From positions 2,480,001 through 2,544,000 of the forward strand of contig ML978123.1 of NCBI GenBank assembly GCA_010015805.1: DNA of 64,000 nt, read 5' to 3'. Under the pieces are notes generated by a model. That model saw only the letters and a list, made by a program, of their open reading frames with translations, did not search any database and was not told the origin of the DNA. Positions 12,590 through 23,629 of the stretch are shown in pieces (the stretch's first letter is position 1; each line of letters opens with the position of its first letter). The position numbers were made by a program, and so were the translations under genes. Origin of the DNA: Rhizodiscina lignyota. Its lineage: Eukaryota > Ascomycota > Dothideomycetes > Aulographales > Rhizodiscinaceae.

Positions 12590-14521
12590 GTTAAATTGTG
12601 TGGGTGGAAAGTTTTGGCTCCACTCAGTACCGCGAGGCCTACTTTCGGTTTTGGCAGAAGCGTGATGACTTGGATGGATTTTGCAATGGGATTACGTGTC
12701 AATTGGGTGTCTGTGGAGACAAAACAGAGAGGATTGCTCGAGGAAGGAAATGGGAGTTACGAGCGAAAGGGAATTTCGTTCTCCACAAGTCTTGGCACTG
12801 CAGGGATATACCGGCCCGCTGGAGTCGGTCGAGATTCCAACGTCACCTCGACCATCAAGTTCCTCTCCGCGGTTTGATATGCAACACAACTTCGCCGTGG
12901 GGTCACGTTTCGCAGTAAAGTGAAACACCAAAGTGAAGGCAGCTCAAAAGAGGATGTCCGTGTTATGGCCAATGTTATGCGGATTGGGCGTAGTGTGGCC
13001 AGAATGAGACGACGTCCGCGTGCCATACTGACTTGATGTCCAGGTTTGCTGGTCGGTGTAGGTATTTCAAGTATTACATTCGCCATTGATTTCAATTGCA
13101 TTGAAATCTGTCAGTTAATTCCGCAATTCATAATCAATTAGCGTCGGTGCTATGCTGTTGGTCTTCGAGCCGCCATGATGATGCTCTGGGCCTGGGCAGA
13201 CGTATCCCTGGGCGTATATAACAGCGCGAAGAATTTCAACATCGCTCTCTGAGTACAGCCTCATTTTCAACGACTTCGAGCCTAATTACGTGGATCCAGT
13301 GCTACTACTATGAGAAGGTCTGTGTTATCCGCCTCGTGGTAGACCATGGCTAACTAGCAGCAAGGGTTGGCCGATAATACGATCCCTCGCCCGTCGTTTT
13401 TGGAAGGCGTTCGAGCAGCGCTTATCATCGCTCTCCCGCTGGTAGATCTAGTGGCGTTGAATGGCCTATTACGATGAAGGCAGCCTTCTCTGCAGCGCTT
13501 CTAGCCGCAGGAGTCCTGACGCATTGCTCGGACATTTATCCCCATCAAACAGGCAAGGGATATCGTTCCTCTTTGCTTTCACGGATGCCATGGGAGACTT
13601 GACGACATTGATCTCAGTCTTCTTCCAACCAAAGCTGGATGTGCTGGGTGTGGAAATCTCCGGGATGGAATTAGCGCTATGGGCGTATTTGCGTGCGGAG
13701 GATACAGCAGCTTGGTCTCATGGATCAAGAGAAAAGCTAAAGCCCAAGGCCTCCAACTCTTGCGTGCTCGAGAGGCAATGAGGAGATTCAGCGGAGCCAC
13801 AGATGGGATGGGGCTACATTGCGTGACATTCCTTCCTCAACGTTGATCTTCAGAACTCTATCTGGAGAGATAAGAGCAAGGTCGATTCCAGTTGGGAGAA
13901 GCAGCAGTGACGAAGAGGGCGGATAATCGCAGTTGATGCTCAAGACTATACTTCACAAAAAGTGGGGACCATTCTGTGTAGCCTTCCCCAGATGTGCAGG
14001 CAAACTTCGCAACGTGCCTGTGAGAGGAGGCTGCTACAGGAATGGAAAGCGGAACCGGAAGCAAGCGCTGCGGTGAGGCGGCGCATTGGGAAGTCGCGCT
14101 TGCTGTTTTGGTGGTGACGTCGGGTTGAGAAGCGCGCGCAACCGGGATATCGTGAAATCAAAATACCATGCCGCCTGAATCTTGTCACTTGCATCACGCC
14201 AGCGTCATCTGTCGGTGTTATTGGCTCCTTAAGTCAATTCCCTAAACTCAAAACGCCGTTCCTCTTTCTCACAACACTTCCCACTCAACTTCCCTTCCGT
14301 TCTTCCACTGCCTCACTGATCGAGCACAACACGTTGCCACAGCACTCCTCCTGCCGGTTCACGTTCAAGTTGCGCTTTCCAACGCACGCGGACGGCGGGG
14401 AGAATAGTTGTTGGCCGCGCAGTTTCCGCAAACTTGAGGTGGCACTGGAAGATCTTGAAAACAAACCTTGACAAACCAACAACTTCCGTTCCCATATCTC
14501 GCCCTAAAAAGAAACACGATA
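12590..14521. other. Long divergent intergenic region
   Basis: These 1.9 kb lie between the Bfr1 start (-) and the start of the 327-aa gene (+). The only item of note is the short signal-peptide-like frame at 13474-13602, listed separately. No other coding signal is supported. Confidence 0.5.
13474..13602 (+). CDS. Possible short secreted peptide or relic first exon
   Basis: An ATG opens a 42-codon frame beginning MKAAFSAALLAAGVLTH, which has the basic-hydrophobic-Ala pattern of a fungal signal peptide, then runs 25 more residues to a TGA. There is one Cys only. No splice-supported continuation was found, and an overlapping frame (13461-13781) is also open. It may be the first exon of a decayed secreted protein, a real small peptide, or chance. 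Confidence 0.2.
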   Translation: MKAAFSAALLAAGVLTHCSDIYPHQTGKGYRSSLLSRMPWET

Positions 14522-15560
14522 ATGGCTTCGAGTCTCAGCACCACCCCGATGGCGACGCCACCCTCTACTACGGCCGGATCTCGCTCTCGCGCTCATAGCC
14601 TTGCGAGTCTTCGTGGTCCACCACCACCTGCAACACCTGCAAACACTCGCGTCCCCTCGGTTGCTGGCGAACGGGTCTCTCCACCCTTGCCCATTGCTTC
14701 GTTCGACTTGCACGAGGTCAACAACAACTTGGAAAGGCCTCGCGAAGGCCTTCTGGTTGGTCATCCAACCTTCGTTCCCTCAAACACTCCTGCTGGAACA
14801 GTTGGAGGAACTCCAAAGAGTCACTACGGCCCGACTACGCATGGCCTGTCGCAGATCCTCGAGGACATCGAGCCTCTGCCTCCAAGCCATGCGAGCAGCT
14901 ACATGTCGGGTGGCGCCCCAAGTGTGACTTCAGATCCGATGGAACAGTTCGCGGTGGCGCACGATGGCGAGATCCCGATTGGACTCCCACTTACGCCGCT
15001 TGGTAAGTCTTACCCATTCCACATTCGGTGAGAGAGAATAGATATTACCTTTCACAGAACGCTTCGGCTTATTCAAGCGTGGTAAAGAAAGGGACAACAC
15101 TCTGAGTCCTCGTCCCGAAGGCGTCGTGTTCGAGCACAAGGCCTGGGAGGAAGAGGTTGATCTAGACTTCGATCAAACTCTTGCTCGCTTGGGCCAGCTT
15201 GCCTCCGATCTTCATCAGAAAAACCCCTCAAAGCCTGCCGAGGAGTACTACAACGAGCACCTGGTCAAGGCACTCAACCAACCCGGTCGCCCCTTCGCAT
15301 TCAAGGGCAACAAGGCTCGTCCTGGCATGGACCGTGCTGCAAGCATGCACGTCGAAGTGGGCAGCCCACCATCAAAGGAAGGTGGCATCAGCGCATATCA
15401 GTTCCGTATGCTGGAGCACACCGTCGACCACTACAAGGTCAAGCTTGACAAGATGCAAAAGGAGCAGGAGATGATGATTAAGATGATCGAGGATCTACGC
15501 CTCCACATGTCGATTAACGAAGGTAACACCCAGGCCGAGAACCTTTCAAGCGGTGCTTGA
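14522..15560 (+). CDS. Unknown fungal protein with Pro/Ser-rich head and C-terminal coiled coil
   Basis: Two exons, 14522-15002 and 15058-15560 (GTAAGT donor, CACAG acceptor), 327 aa. The first ~110 residues are low-complexity Ser/Thr/Pro with RSRAHSLASLRG, likely disordered and phosphorylated. A middle part, THGLSQILEDIEPLPPSHAS, leads to the junction sequence LTPLERFGLFKRGKERD. The second exon has an acidic EEEVDLDFDQTLARLGQLASDL segment and a terminal helix (AYQFRMLEHTVDHYKVKLDK onward) that reads as a coiled coil. There is no membrane segment or catalytic motif. I do not recognise the family. The ATG at 14522 is preferred over any in the leader. Confidence 0.8.
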
Positions 15561-16198
15561 TGCGTTTGAGTTCGACCACGCGCTCACTACGAACGTATCA
15601 AACTTGATCGAACTCCAAAAGTGGATTCTGGATTACCATGGGATTGTGACTTTATGGGTTTTGGCGGGAACTGGTGAATGGGAGTGGTTCAATGATGCTT
15701 TCGTACGGACGACGCGGGACCAAAAACAAAAAACTAAAACAAATAAAACCCTTCGCGAGCACGAGTGGGACTGTCAGTCTGGACTGAAGACTGAATGCTC
15801 CCTGGTTGGTACTCTGGATTTATGATTGTCTCTTTAGTGGCGTTTGTGGCGTTCAAAAGCTCACCGGAACAAGCTGCAATGGTTTAATGTTTTATGTTGG
15901 CGAGCGTTTGGTATGATGCGTTCCATCTTGGTCCCTCTTCCCTTTGCCTTTCATCTTGCTCAACGAAATTTCCAAACAGTCTTTCGTTATCGGGATCTTG
16001 AGTGGGATCCTGTTATGCTTGACGAACTCACGGAATTCTCAGCTGACAAGGTCTCTCATTCATGAACCTGACTGTTTTCTTTCAATGATTCTCATTACGA
16101 TCATGTTGCATGCGACGGCGACGTGTACCGTAGCTGCGGCCACAATCTACTGTCTTTTCCTAGTCCACGCCGGCTGCAACCAGCAAACCAAAAACAAT
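15561..16198. other. Convergent intergenic region
   Basis: Between the stop of the 327-aa gene (+) and the stop of the disulfide oxidoreductase (-). T/G-rich 3' sequence; no gene seen. Confidence 0.5.
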
Positions 16199-17878
16199 TC
16201 ACTCTAAAAATCCCCACACATTGTTCAGGCTCTCCGCAAACGTCGGATGCGCAATGCACATTGCTTGCAGATCCCACCACTTGAGCCCGCCCCACATCGC
16301 CATCTGCACCTGGCTCATAATCTCACCGCCCTCGACGCCCAAACACGTGAACCCCAATATCTCGCCCGTCTCTGCATCCACGACGCCCTTCATCATACCG
16401 CGACTCTCGTCCGTCTCAAGAGCCCGGGCCACATATGCCATCGGCATCCGAGCAACCTTGATCTTGCGCTCTGGCTGATCGCGCCGCAGCTCGTTCTCAT
16501 GGAGTCCGACATGGCCAAGTTGTGGGTCAGTGTACACAACGTATGGCATCTTGTTCTCTCGGTCAGTGCTGGTTTTCGGCTCGAAGCCGGGTTTCGAAGC
16601 AGCGGAGATGAGGTTGGCTTGCAGGATGCGGAAGTCGTCGTATGAGACGTGCGTGAATGCTGGCCCGCCCTTGACGTCCCCCAGGGCGTAGATCCCTGGC
16701 ACGGACGTCTCCAGCTTTGGGTTCGCCTTGACATGGCCTCTCTTGTCGACTTCGATGCCTGTTGCTGGGAGATTCAGGGTGTCGGTGTTCGGGGTGCGGC
16801 CAGCTGCGAAGAGGATGTGCGAGCCAGTGAGCGTCTTGTCTCCGTCCTTGTTCGTGATTTCGAGGCTTATTGGCAGGTCTTTATCCGAGGAGCTAGAAAG
16901 CCGGGAGGCGTTCGATTTGAGATGCACGGTAATGCCATCTTCTCTCAAGATCTCCAGCATCTTATTCGCGATGTCATCGTCCTCACGCCCCAGCAGTTGT
17001 GCGCCTCGCTGTATGATGGTAACTTCTGCTCCTAGCCTGCGGAATAACTGCCCGAACTCTAGTCCGATATAGCCGCCTCCCAGCACTAGCAAGTGCTTCG
17101 GTACCTCTCCGAGCTCTTGCACGCTAGTAGAGTCGAGTACCCTGCTGCCGTCAACGTCTTCTACACCTGGGAGGTTCGGCTTGGCCGGCCTTTCCCCGAC
17201 ATTCAAGACTATGATGTCGCCCTTGGCGTTCTTGATTTCACCCGATTCTGTCATCTTGATCTCGACAGTCTTCTCGCCTGTGAACTTTGCTTCTCCGATC
17301 AACACGTCCAGACCTTTCACATCCTTCAGTCTCCTCTCGCTCCCTCCCCGGAAGCTCTCAACAATGTCTCTCTTCCTTTGCCTCACCTTCTCCATGTTGA
17401 CGTTTACGTCGCCAACGCGCACCCCATAGTCATTCGCCCCGCGTCTCGCCAAATAAGCCACGCGGCCAGACGCGATCATCGTCTTGGTCGGCGTGCAGCC
17501 CTCGTTAATGCAGCAACCGCCGATGTGGGAGCGCTCAATCAGCGCGACCGTCTTCCCGGCGTTGGCGAATGCTGAGGCGAGTGGAGTGCCGCCTTGGCCG
17601 GAGCCGAGGACGAGCACATCGTAGGACTTTGGGGACGACATTTTGGCAGCAGTTGAGAATCTTGACCAGCGGCCTGGAGAAGGGGAATCAAATTTGAAAG
17701 CGACAGGGATTCGGCGGAGACGATATGTGAGCGAAGAAGACGATGTAAAGATTGAGATTGAGGAGCGTGGATATAAGAGTGAGAAGTTACGGTGCACGGA
17801 CATGCAGCAAGAGCTGTGGGATAGGGGTTTGATAGCTTGGATGATGCCTCTTGAACAGAGGGGTTTATTTCGCTGCAT
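16199..17878 (-). CDS. Class I pyridine nucleotide-disulfide oxidoreductase (mercuric reductase-like), mitochondrial leader
   Basis: FAD/NAD(P)-dependent disulfide reductase, intronless, 559 aa from the Met at 17878. The first ~79 residues are basic, Ser-rich and lack acids (RNFSLLYPRSSISIF, RWSRFSTAAK), like a mitochondrial targeting leader. An internal Met at 17641 would give a 480-aa cytosolic form starting MSSPKSYDVLVLGSGQGG. The FAD motif GSGQGG is at 92-97. The redox-active pair is in GGCCINEGC (C123/C128). The NAD(P) motif GGGYIGLEFG, the second FAD motif YALGDVKGGPAFTH and the C-terminal HPTFAE follow. It lacks the N-terminal HMA domain and the C-terminal Cys pair of true mercuric reductases, so mercury reduction is unlikely. 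The substrate is unknown. It resembles fungal proteins often labelled mercuric reductase. Confidence 0.9.
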   Translation of the reverse strand: MQRNKPLCSRGIIQAIKPLSHSSCCMSVHRNFSLLYPRSSISIFTSSSSLTYRLRRIPVAFKFDSPSPGRWSRFSTAAKMSSPKSYDVLVLGSGQGGTPLASAFANAGKTVALIERSHIGGCCINEGCTPTKTMIASGRVAYLARRGANDYGVRVGDVNVNMEKVRQRKRDIVESFRGGSERRLKDVKGLDVLIGEAKFTGEKTVEIKMTESGEIKNAKGDIIVLNVGERPAKPNLPGVEDVDGSRVLDSTSVQELGEVPKHLLVLGGGYIGLEFGQLFRRLGAEVTIIQRGAQLLGREDDDIANKMLEILREDGITVHLKSNASRLSSSSDKDLPISLEITNKDGDKTLTGSHILFAAGRTPNTDTLNLPATGIEVDKRGHVKANPKLETSVPGIYALGDVKGGPAFTHVSYDDFRILQANLISAASKPGFEPKTSTDRENKMPYVVYTDPQLGHVGLHENELRRDQPERKIKVARMPMAYVARALETDESRGMMKGVVDAETGEILGFTCLGVEGGEIMSQVQMAMWGGLKWWDLQAMCIAHPTFAESLNNVWGFLE

Positions 17879-18997
17879 TGTGTAAGTTCCACAATGTCAA
17901 ATTCAATGCCTCGTAAGACAGTCAATACGATACCTTCAATTGACGGCGATCAAAGCTCTTTGCAGTCTTATACGGCGACTAGCAACGACGCAGCTAGATT
18001 TCTGTGTGAGGATGAGGAATCGGATTTTGGCAGTTTGCTCTGCTCTACGATAATTGCGTTACCGAGAAGTTATCAATTTCACGCCAACCTGCAAGATCAA
18101 CTGAGTGCTAGGATTCCTAATTACTTAGGTCGTTACATCACCTCACACTAAACTGCACTTGTCGTCCTGGTCCATTCAGCTGCTAACGGCCTGACGGTCG
18201 CCCCGCAGAAAGCTGGGCGATGCGATGACACACCAAGCATGCCGGTGACTAAGCCTCGTGTGGACTTCAATCACATGCCAGGTGGTGGGAGAAAGCAGTC
18301 TGAGAGTGCGAATCATTCATGAATTGCTTTGGAAACTTAACAACGCAATACAGAGTACAAGGTCGGCGGACGAAGTGGCTGAGACAAGGAGGTGGGTTGG
18401 AGAACTGGCCACCAAGGTGCACAACCATCCTCAATCAGATCCACCTCGAGCTGATCGCTTTTAGCTGGACTAAATTTAGTTGAGCGGATGCAGAAAAGGA
18501 TTTGATCAAGCTACATATCAACCAGAAGTACCATTGAAGGTCGATATTTGGTAGAGATGCCATGATACGTATCCACGAATGGTTGTCCAAACGCGGCGCT
18601 TAGCCTGAGCAGTGGATGACTGGACATGTATAAAGACGCGTCGAGCAGTTGGACGAAGCAGAAGAATCTCATCTACATTTAGTATAGAACGGTGGTATTC
18701 CTACAAGTGAATCGTAAAGTATCCAAGCACCATGAACATGCAAACTCTTTCAAGACGTGGGCGAACGGCCGGTATCAAGCCCCTGATCCCCAACCTTGAA
18801 AAAACGCCTCATCTATGGTATACAGCTGATGGTGATCCCCAAACCCATTCCCAAGTGCACACTGTGTCACCAACTTTTGGAGAGACCGTATGAGCGTCGT
18901 GTCCGGTCATTACCGAAGAGAGAACCTGAAATCGTCTGTACAAAACTGTATAGCTCGGTTGAATCCGCAGAGCAGTTTAATCCAATCATTATGTCTG
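17879..18997. other. Intergenic region between two minus-strand genes
   Basis: About 1.1 kb holding the oxidoreductase promoter and the 3' flank of the SSXT gene. Small overlapping frames only; no gene supported. Confidence 0.5.
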
Positions 18998-20361
18998 TCA
19001 CGTGGACGCTGCTACTGCATTTCCGATGTTCTGATTTGCTGCTGCGTGCTGACCTGGTAAAGCGGCATTCGACTGACTTGGAGAGGGCTTGGGCATACCA
19101 TTCCACCCTGGAAATAGACCTTTCAGCTTCGTGTATTGTTCTTCGAGGCCAGCGGAGGATGAAGGAGCATCCATGATTGCTGGGCCACGAGCAGGAAGTT
19201 GAGTAACAGGTTTATTTGGACTGAGTTGGGCTAGGTAGGCGAGGTTTGCCTGGAGACAGCGCATGCAACTGGCCAGTGATTGTCAGTAAACTCGGTACTT
19301 TGGTAAGTATGTGTATGAATGTCATAAGGAAACCAGGATGCTTAGATTGTACAACTGGTCATTGGTGGATGGCCACGTACTCAATGTACTCCCTCGAGGG
19401 AGGTTTGTTCATTGCATTTGGGCCCTTGACGTCCTCTTCTTTGGACGGTACTTGTTGTCCAATGACGCCACCCTTTCCTTGCATCTGTAATGTTATGATC
19501 TCTTGCAGCAACTCGCTATTGATGGTCAGCAATAGCGACACTCGTTGCCGTTCTCGTGCGATCAGACTGGGCGACAATGGTGTCGACGGGCTCTGTTTCG
19601 AGGCAGATTGAGGGGTAGACTGAGATGCTGCGGGAGGTTGTGAGGTTTGAAGGGCGGTCATTGACTGTGGCTGTGACATCTGTGGAGGTGGCTCCGACGT
19701 GTGGGGTTGGCGATGATGGGCCTGTGGTGTGGCATAGGGCGAACCGTGGTTAGATGGAGTGGCGGAGGAGTTGAGCTGCCTGTTATGCGGAGTCGAAGAG
19801 GTAGATGTGGGTGTGCCTTGAGTATATGGCGCGCTCGAATACACATTCTGTGGCCCTATCACGTTCGAAGGAATGCGTTAGTGATCTCTGATTGACGTTC
19901 GCGGAGCGGTAGCGTCAGGGCTTGCGCGCCTGACCGCACGTTTGGGCGACAGGTGTGACAAAGGGAAGATATAGGGCAGCCCCACCTCTCATCTGTTGCT
20001 GCTGCTGCATCGCAGGCGGGAGCATGCTGGTATTGGGCATGGCAGACGTTGGCCCCATGCCCATGCTCATGCTCACACTGGATGAGGCGAGCGGGTAGCC
20101 ACTCCCCATAGCGCCATTCCACTGGCTCTGGTTCGGGTGCTGGGGAGGGCGCCGAGAGTGCGGGTCAGGTTGGAAGGGCGATGACGATGACGATACGGGC
20201 GCCGGAGAGTGGTGGAGGGCGTGCGGCTGGTGTTGCTGTTGGGGGTTGTGGAGGGGGAAGCCTTGGGCCTGGGGAGCGGCGGCGTGCTGGTGGTGAGGCG
20301 GCTGGAAGAAGGACTGAGAGTGCAAATGCGGGTTGAACGTCGTCGAATTCGGGTAGTCCAT
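18998..20361 (-). CDS. SSXT (SS18/SNH-domain) protein, putative chromatin-remodelling coactivator subunit
   Basis: Three exons (minus), 19986-20361, 19381-19855 and 18998-19268, give 373 aa. The ATG at 20361 (MDYPNSTTF) is chosen because upstream in-frame sequence has no Met. Residues 1-220 are Q/P/H/S-rich low complexity. Residues about 220-305 match the SNH domain pattern: RQRVSLLLTINSELLQEII, a spacer, then (across the last intron) CMRCLQANLAYLAQLSP, equivalent to the ECxxYQQxLHxNLxYLA core of SS18. In animals this domain binds BRG1/BRM in SWI/SNF complexes. In filamentous fungi SSXT proteins exist, but their complex is less studied. The C-terminus (LFPGWNGMPKPSPSQSN) is polar. Nuclear location is inferred. 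Confidence 0.85.
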
Positions 20362-22399
20362 GCCTGTCTCATCGAGTGAACGCGTTCCAGCTGGCTCGTC
20401 GTTCAATCCTGTGAGCGCTTCTCATCCCTGGCCGCTGGCACATCGCGCTGGGGCCCGCTCCTGAGGCTGCGCTACGCCCGAAGCGGCCGTGACTTCATTT
20501 AGCCCTCGTCCACGTCTCCAGAGCGCACCCAGCGCAGCAGCACGCGCGATGCATGGCGTTATGAACAGCCTGAATCCTTCCCTCTGCGCTGCCCTCGCCC
20601 TGCTCGTCGCGCATTTTGTGCCTTCTGAGCGCATCCCCGTCGCGCACGCATTTAATGCCAGGGTGCTCACTGCCCATGGGCTGCAGCCACACGCATAGCC
20701 TGCCACTGCCCTTCCCTGCCGGATCGCCTCTTTGCAAACACCACCAATTGCTCGCTCACACCCGAAGATCCCGCCGCCCAAGTCCAATCTCAGCACTAGA
20801 TGCCGCAGAACTGCATGACACGAGCGCAGCGGTGAATCCAACGTCGCTGGAAGGCCCGGCAGGCCTGCTCTAGCCATGTCGGGTACCGTGATCCTCCCGG
20901 GGACAGGCATTGATAACGCTTCGTCTCCGCTGACTTGAATCCCGCTTTCCAGGCTTCAGAGGCAGACGTCGTGGCAGACCTTCCTTTGCCAGACGCCGCG
21001 CTTCTGCTGCTGCTGGGGAGAGCCCCCAATGGCCTTCTTATCCTGGAGCAGACCTTCGCCTGCTTAAGTAGTTCAGAATATCGCCAGCGGGTCCTACCGT
21101 ACGCTCCATCTGGTTTCTCCATCTGTTGCTGTTGCACTTCGTGTTCTGTTAGTACCACTTGCCTTTCTTTTCGCTTTTCGTGGCACAGCAGTTTGCCTCG
21201 TTTATGCTGGTGCCAGCGTTACAGCCGAAGAATAATGCCTGCACCGTCGACTCTATCGAGCCGGCCTTCGCCCATCATTCAATAACGGTAGTCGCACGCC
21301 GGGATTTTCACAGCGATCGCAAGAAGTTCTCGTCTATTCTCTTCCTCGAGCGTTAGCAGGCCAGCCTGCTGCAACTCTCACGCAAAGTTTGCCTCGATCG
21401 GGGATTTTGAACACAAGAGAGAGGTCCAATTAGGCTCCCGCTAGGGTCAATGCGTCATTCGCGCGAAAAGAGCACATCCGATTGCACAGTCTCGATCTGA
21501 GAATACCCTTATCAGGAGGGCTACCTGAGTCCAGCAGCACTTCAGAACTACATAGCCCACCAGAAAATTGAGTTTTGCAGCAGTCGGATTTTCTCCCTCT
21601 CGCTCTGTATATTTGTCTCTCGCATTAGGTGTTCGGTTGCCTGCGCGTAAGGCTGTTAGTGCTGACGTCTCTGATGTAGGTCGATACAAGGATTTAGGTA
21701 GCTTCTCTCTTCCCTTGCAGATGCTACTCGAACTGGATTATTGCAGCTGGGAATTACAGATATAATGCACCGTCGTTCGTTCTAGCCATCGGCCATGTTC
21801 AAAGCGGTCCATACGCCCCACCGTCGAGGATAGGGGCAGTCGTTAATAATGTGAGTGGGCCCCACTTGAAATTGGTGTTGTACTGACGAACGCAGTGTGA
21901 TGCCGCATTCCCGTTAGAGTATCTCCAAACTGCGCTGCGCCGAACCGCTCTCTGTGACTACATATCCCGTGTGGCGGGACACTTGATTCGCACCAACGCT
22001 TACGATCGCGAAGCAGCCCAGCCGGGACACGGTGGCTGGCATGCCCCCAAGGGCGGCAACATTACAATAAACGCTCCTGACTAGCAGGTGCTCCCTCGAT
22101 CAAGCTGCATATTCAATGAGAGGACTTCCGAATTCGAACTACGCTTCTCCGCAAAACTTCCCGCCGCTGGCCGCACCATCATAGGGAAGGAAGCGGCGAC
22201 TTTGCTTTGCCAATGGGTGTCGGACATAGTTAGCTTGGCGTTGCTGTACGCGAACCAAGATCAGAGCAAGCTGAGAGACCATATCTATTCTGCTGAGGGT
22301 CAAGAATATCTTCGTTCTCAGTTGCACTCCCGTTGTCTGGTGGCTTTCATAGCCAATAGCTTGATTCTCCCATGCTAGAGTGGCGTATCATCATTGCCC
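20362..22399. other. Long gene-poor stretch upstream of the SSXT gene
   Basis: Two kb with many short overlapping frames on both strands (up to about 160 codons at 20422-20910, minus) and no family match. The first part is GC-rich, then the sequence becomes mixed. It probably contains the SSXT promoter and leader. I see no supported gene. Confidence 0.45.
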
Positions 22400-22741
22400 A
22401 TGACAGGTGCGAATGTTGTGTCCTTTATATCGCCACTCGAACTTGAAGTGGAGCTTGACAGGCCCAATTTTGGTCCGATCAAAGGCATGGGAATTCCGAA
22501 AGGCATAACTGTCCTTACCGATGATGGCTTCCACGGCAACTTGACTCTTCTCGAGGCCATCCAGTTGGGCGTCTACAATGTTGTGCCTGGCGATGGACAA
22601 GAAGATGTGGTGACTGATCCCACCGTAGTCAAGATCCGCTCGGAGGATGGCAGATGCGTGACGAACGAGCTGCTGGTCCATCAGCCTGAAAATAACTGGA
22701 CATGTTCTGCATGTGAAATGAACGACGTAAAATCTTTCTGA
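22400..22741 (+). CDS. Hypothetical protein, doubtful
   Basis: A 113-codon frame from the ATG at 22400 (MTGANVVSFISPLELEVELD). It has fairly balanced composition, a GIPKGITVLTDDGFHGNLTL stretch and a late CSAC pair. No family is recognised and no signal peptide is present. A longer minus-strand frame (22629-23300) overlaps its end, so at most one of the two is likely real. An upstream plus frame (22088-22378) could be a lost exon, but I found no convincing splice pair. Confidence 0.25.
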   Translation: MTGANVVSFISPLELEVELDRPNFGPIKGMGIPKGITVLTDDGFHGNLTLLEAIQLGVYNVVPGDGQEDVVTDPTVVKIRSEDGRCVTNELLVHQPENNWTCSACEMNDVKSF

Positions 22742-23629
22742 GTAGTGATGAACAGTTGACTCTCAAAAGATGCAACTGCAGTAGTAGCGAGAGAAGCAAC
22801 GACGCCAAGAGAGGAACCTCAATTTCGTCGATAATCTTTTCTTTTGATACAAAATTGCCTTTGTGGAATGCAATGCGCTGAGCCTGGTTCCGGTTCTGGT
22901 GAGAGGAGCGTAAAACGGCCCAGACCTCCCAATAGAGACAAGACTCGAAAATATTCAGCTTCTCAATAGATCTTCTCAATAGATCTTCTACACTGTCCGC
23001 GGCAAGTTGCTGCGACCAAAGTTGCCGATAGCGAAGCTTGCTTCTTACCCAGGAGCTGAGCAATCTGCTGAGTGGAGACGACTTGACATTCTGCATGTCA
23101 CCTATCCAAAGCAAGCCTATGATGAATTGAAGTACTCTGATCTCATACAGAAGGTAAATCTGATGGTGTTCAGCTGAGCATGGGAAATTAAACTTGACCA
23201 ACCAGCTTTGCCGCCGCTGGTATCGTCGCTGTAGAGAGTAAGCTTCTTTCCGTGCCGCAGTGGACACTGCATGCGGATGTGCAGTTTCTCCTCGCAGCAT
23301 AGAGGAGCCTTCAACTTCGGGAAGAACCGTGTTTCATGCTTGGAGATAGAGTAAATATCTCAAACACAGGAAAATTGTAAGTAAGAATAAAATGATCTCC
23401 AAACGTCATGTGCGGAACACGGAATCCCTTTCTCGGCAATCGCGGAAGTCTTTTCCACGAGAAATACAACATCCAAAGAAGCGGCGAGGTGGGGTTAAGA
23501 TGGAGTACATTATACGTAGTAGTTACCTGTGTATCGCAGGAATTGACCATTGTTCTGCCCAATTCTTTCAGCTGAAATTGGCCATACTTCGTTCGTCATC
23601 GTTTTGCACATCATTTAGATCGACCAAAT
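22742..23629. other. Intergenic region with a doubtful minus-strand frame
   Basis: Contains most of a 223-codon minus-strand frame (22629-23300), rich in Leu, Ser and Arg and without a recognisable domain. It also has a short direct repeat of TTCTCAATAGATC around 22970-22995. The promoter of the EthD-like gene must lie at its right end. Confidence 0.4.

Noticed and set aside
20422-21158. GC-rich frames of up to 162 codons upstream of the SSXT gene
   Set aside because: Several strands and frames are open at once in GC-rich DNA; none shows a family motif or splice support.
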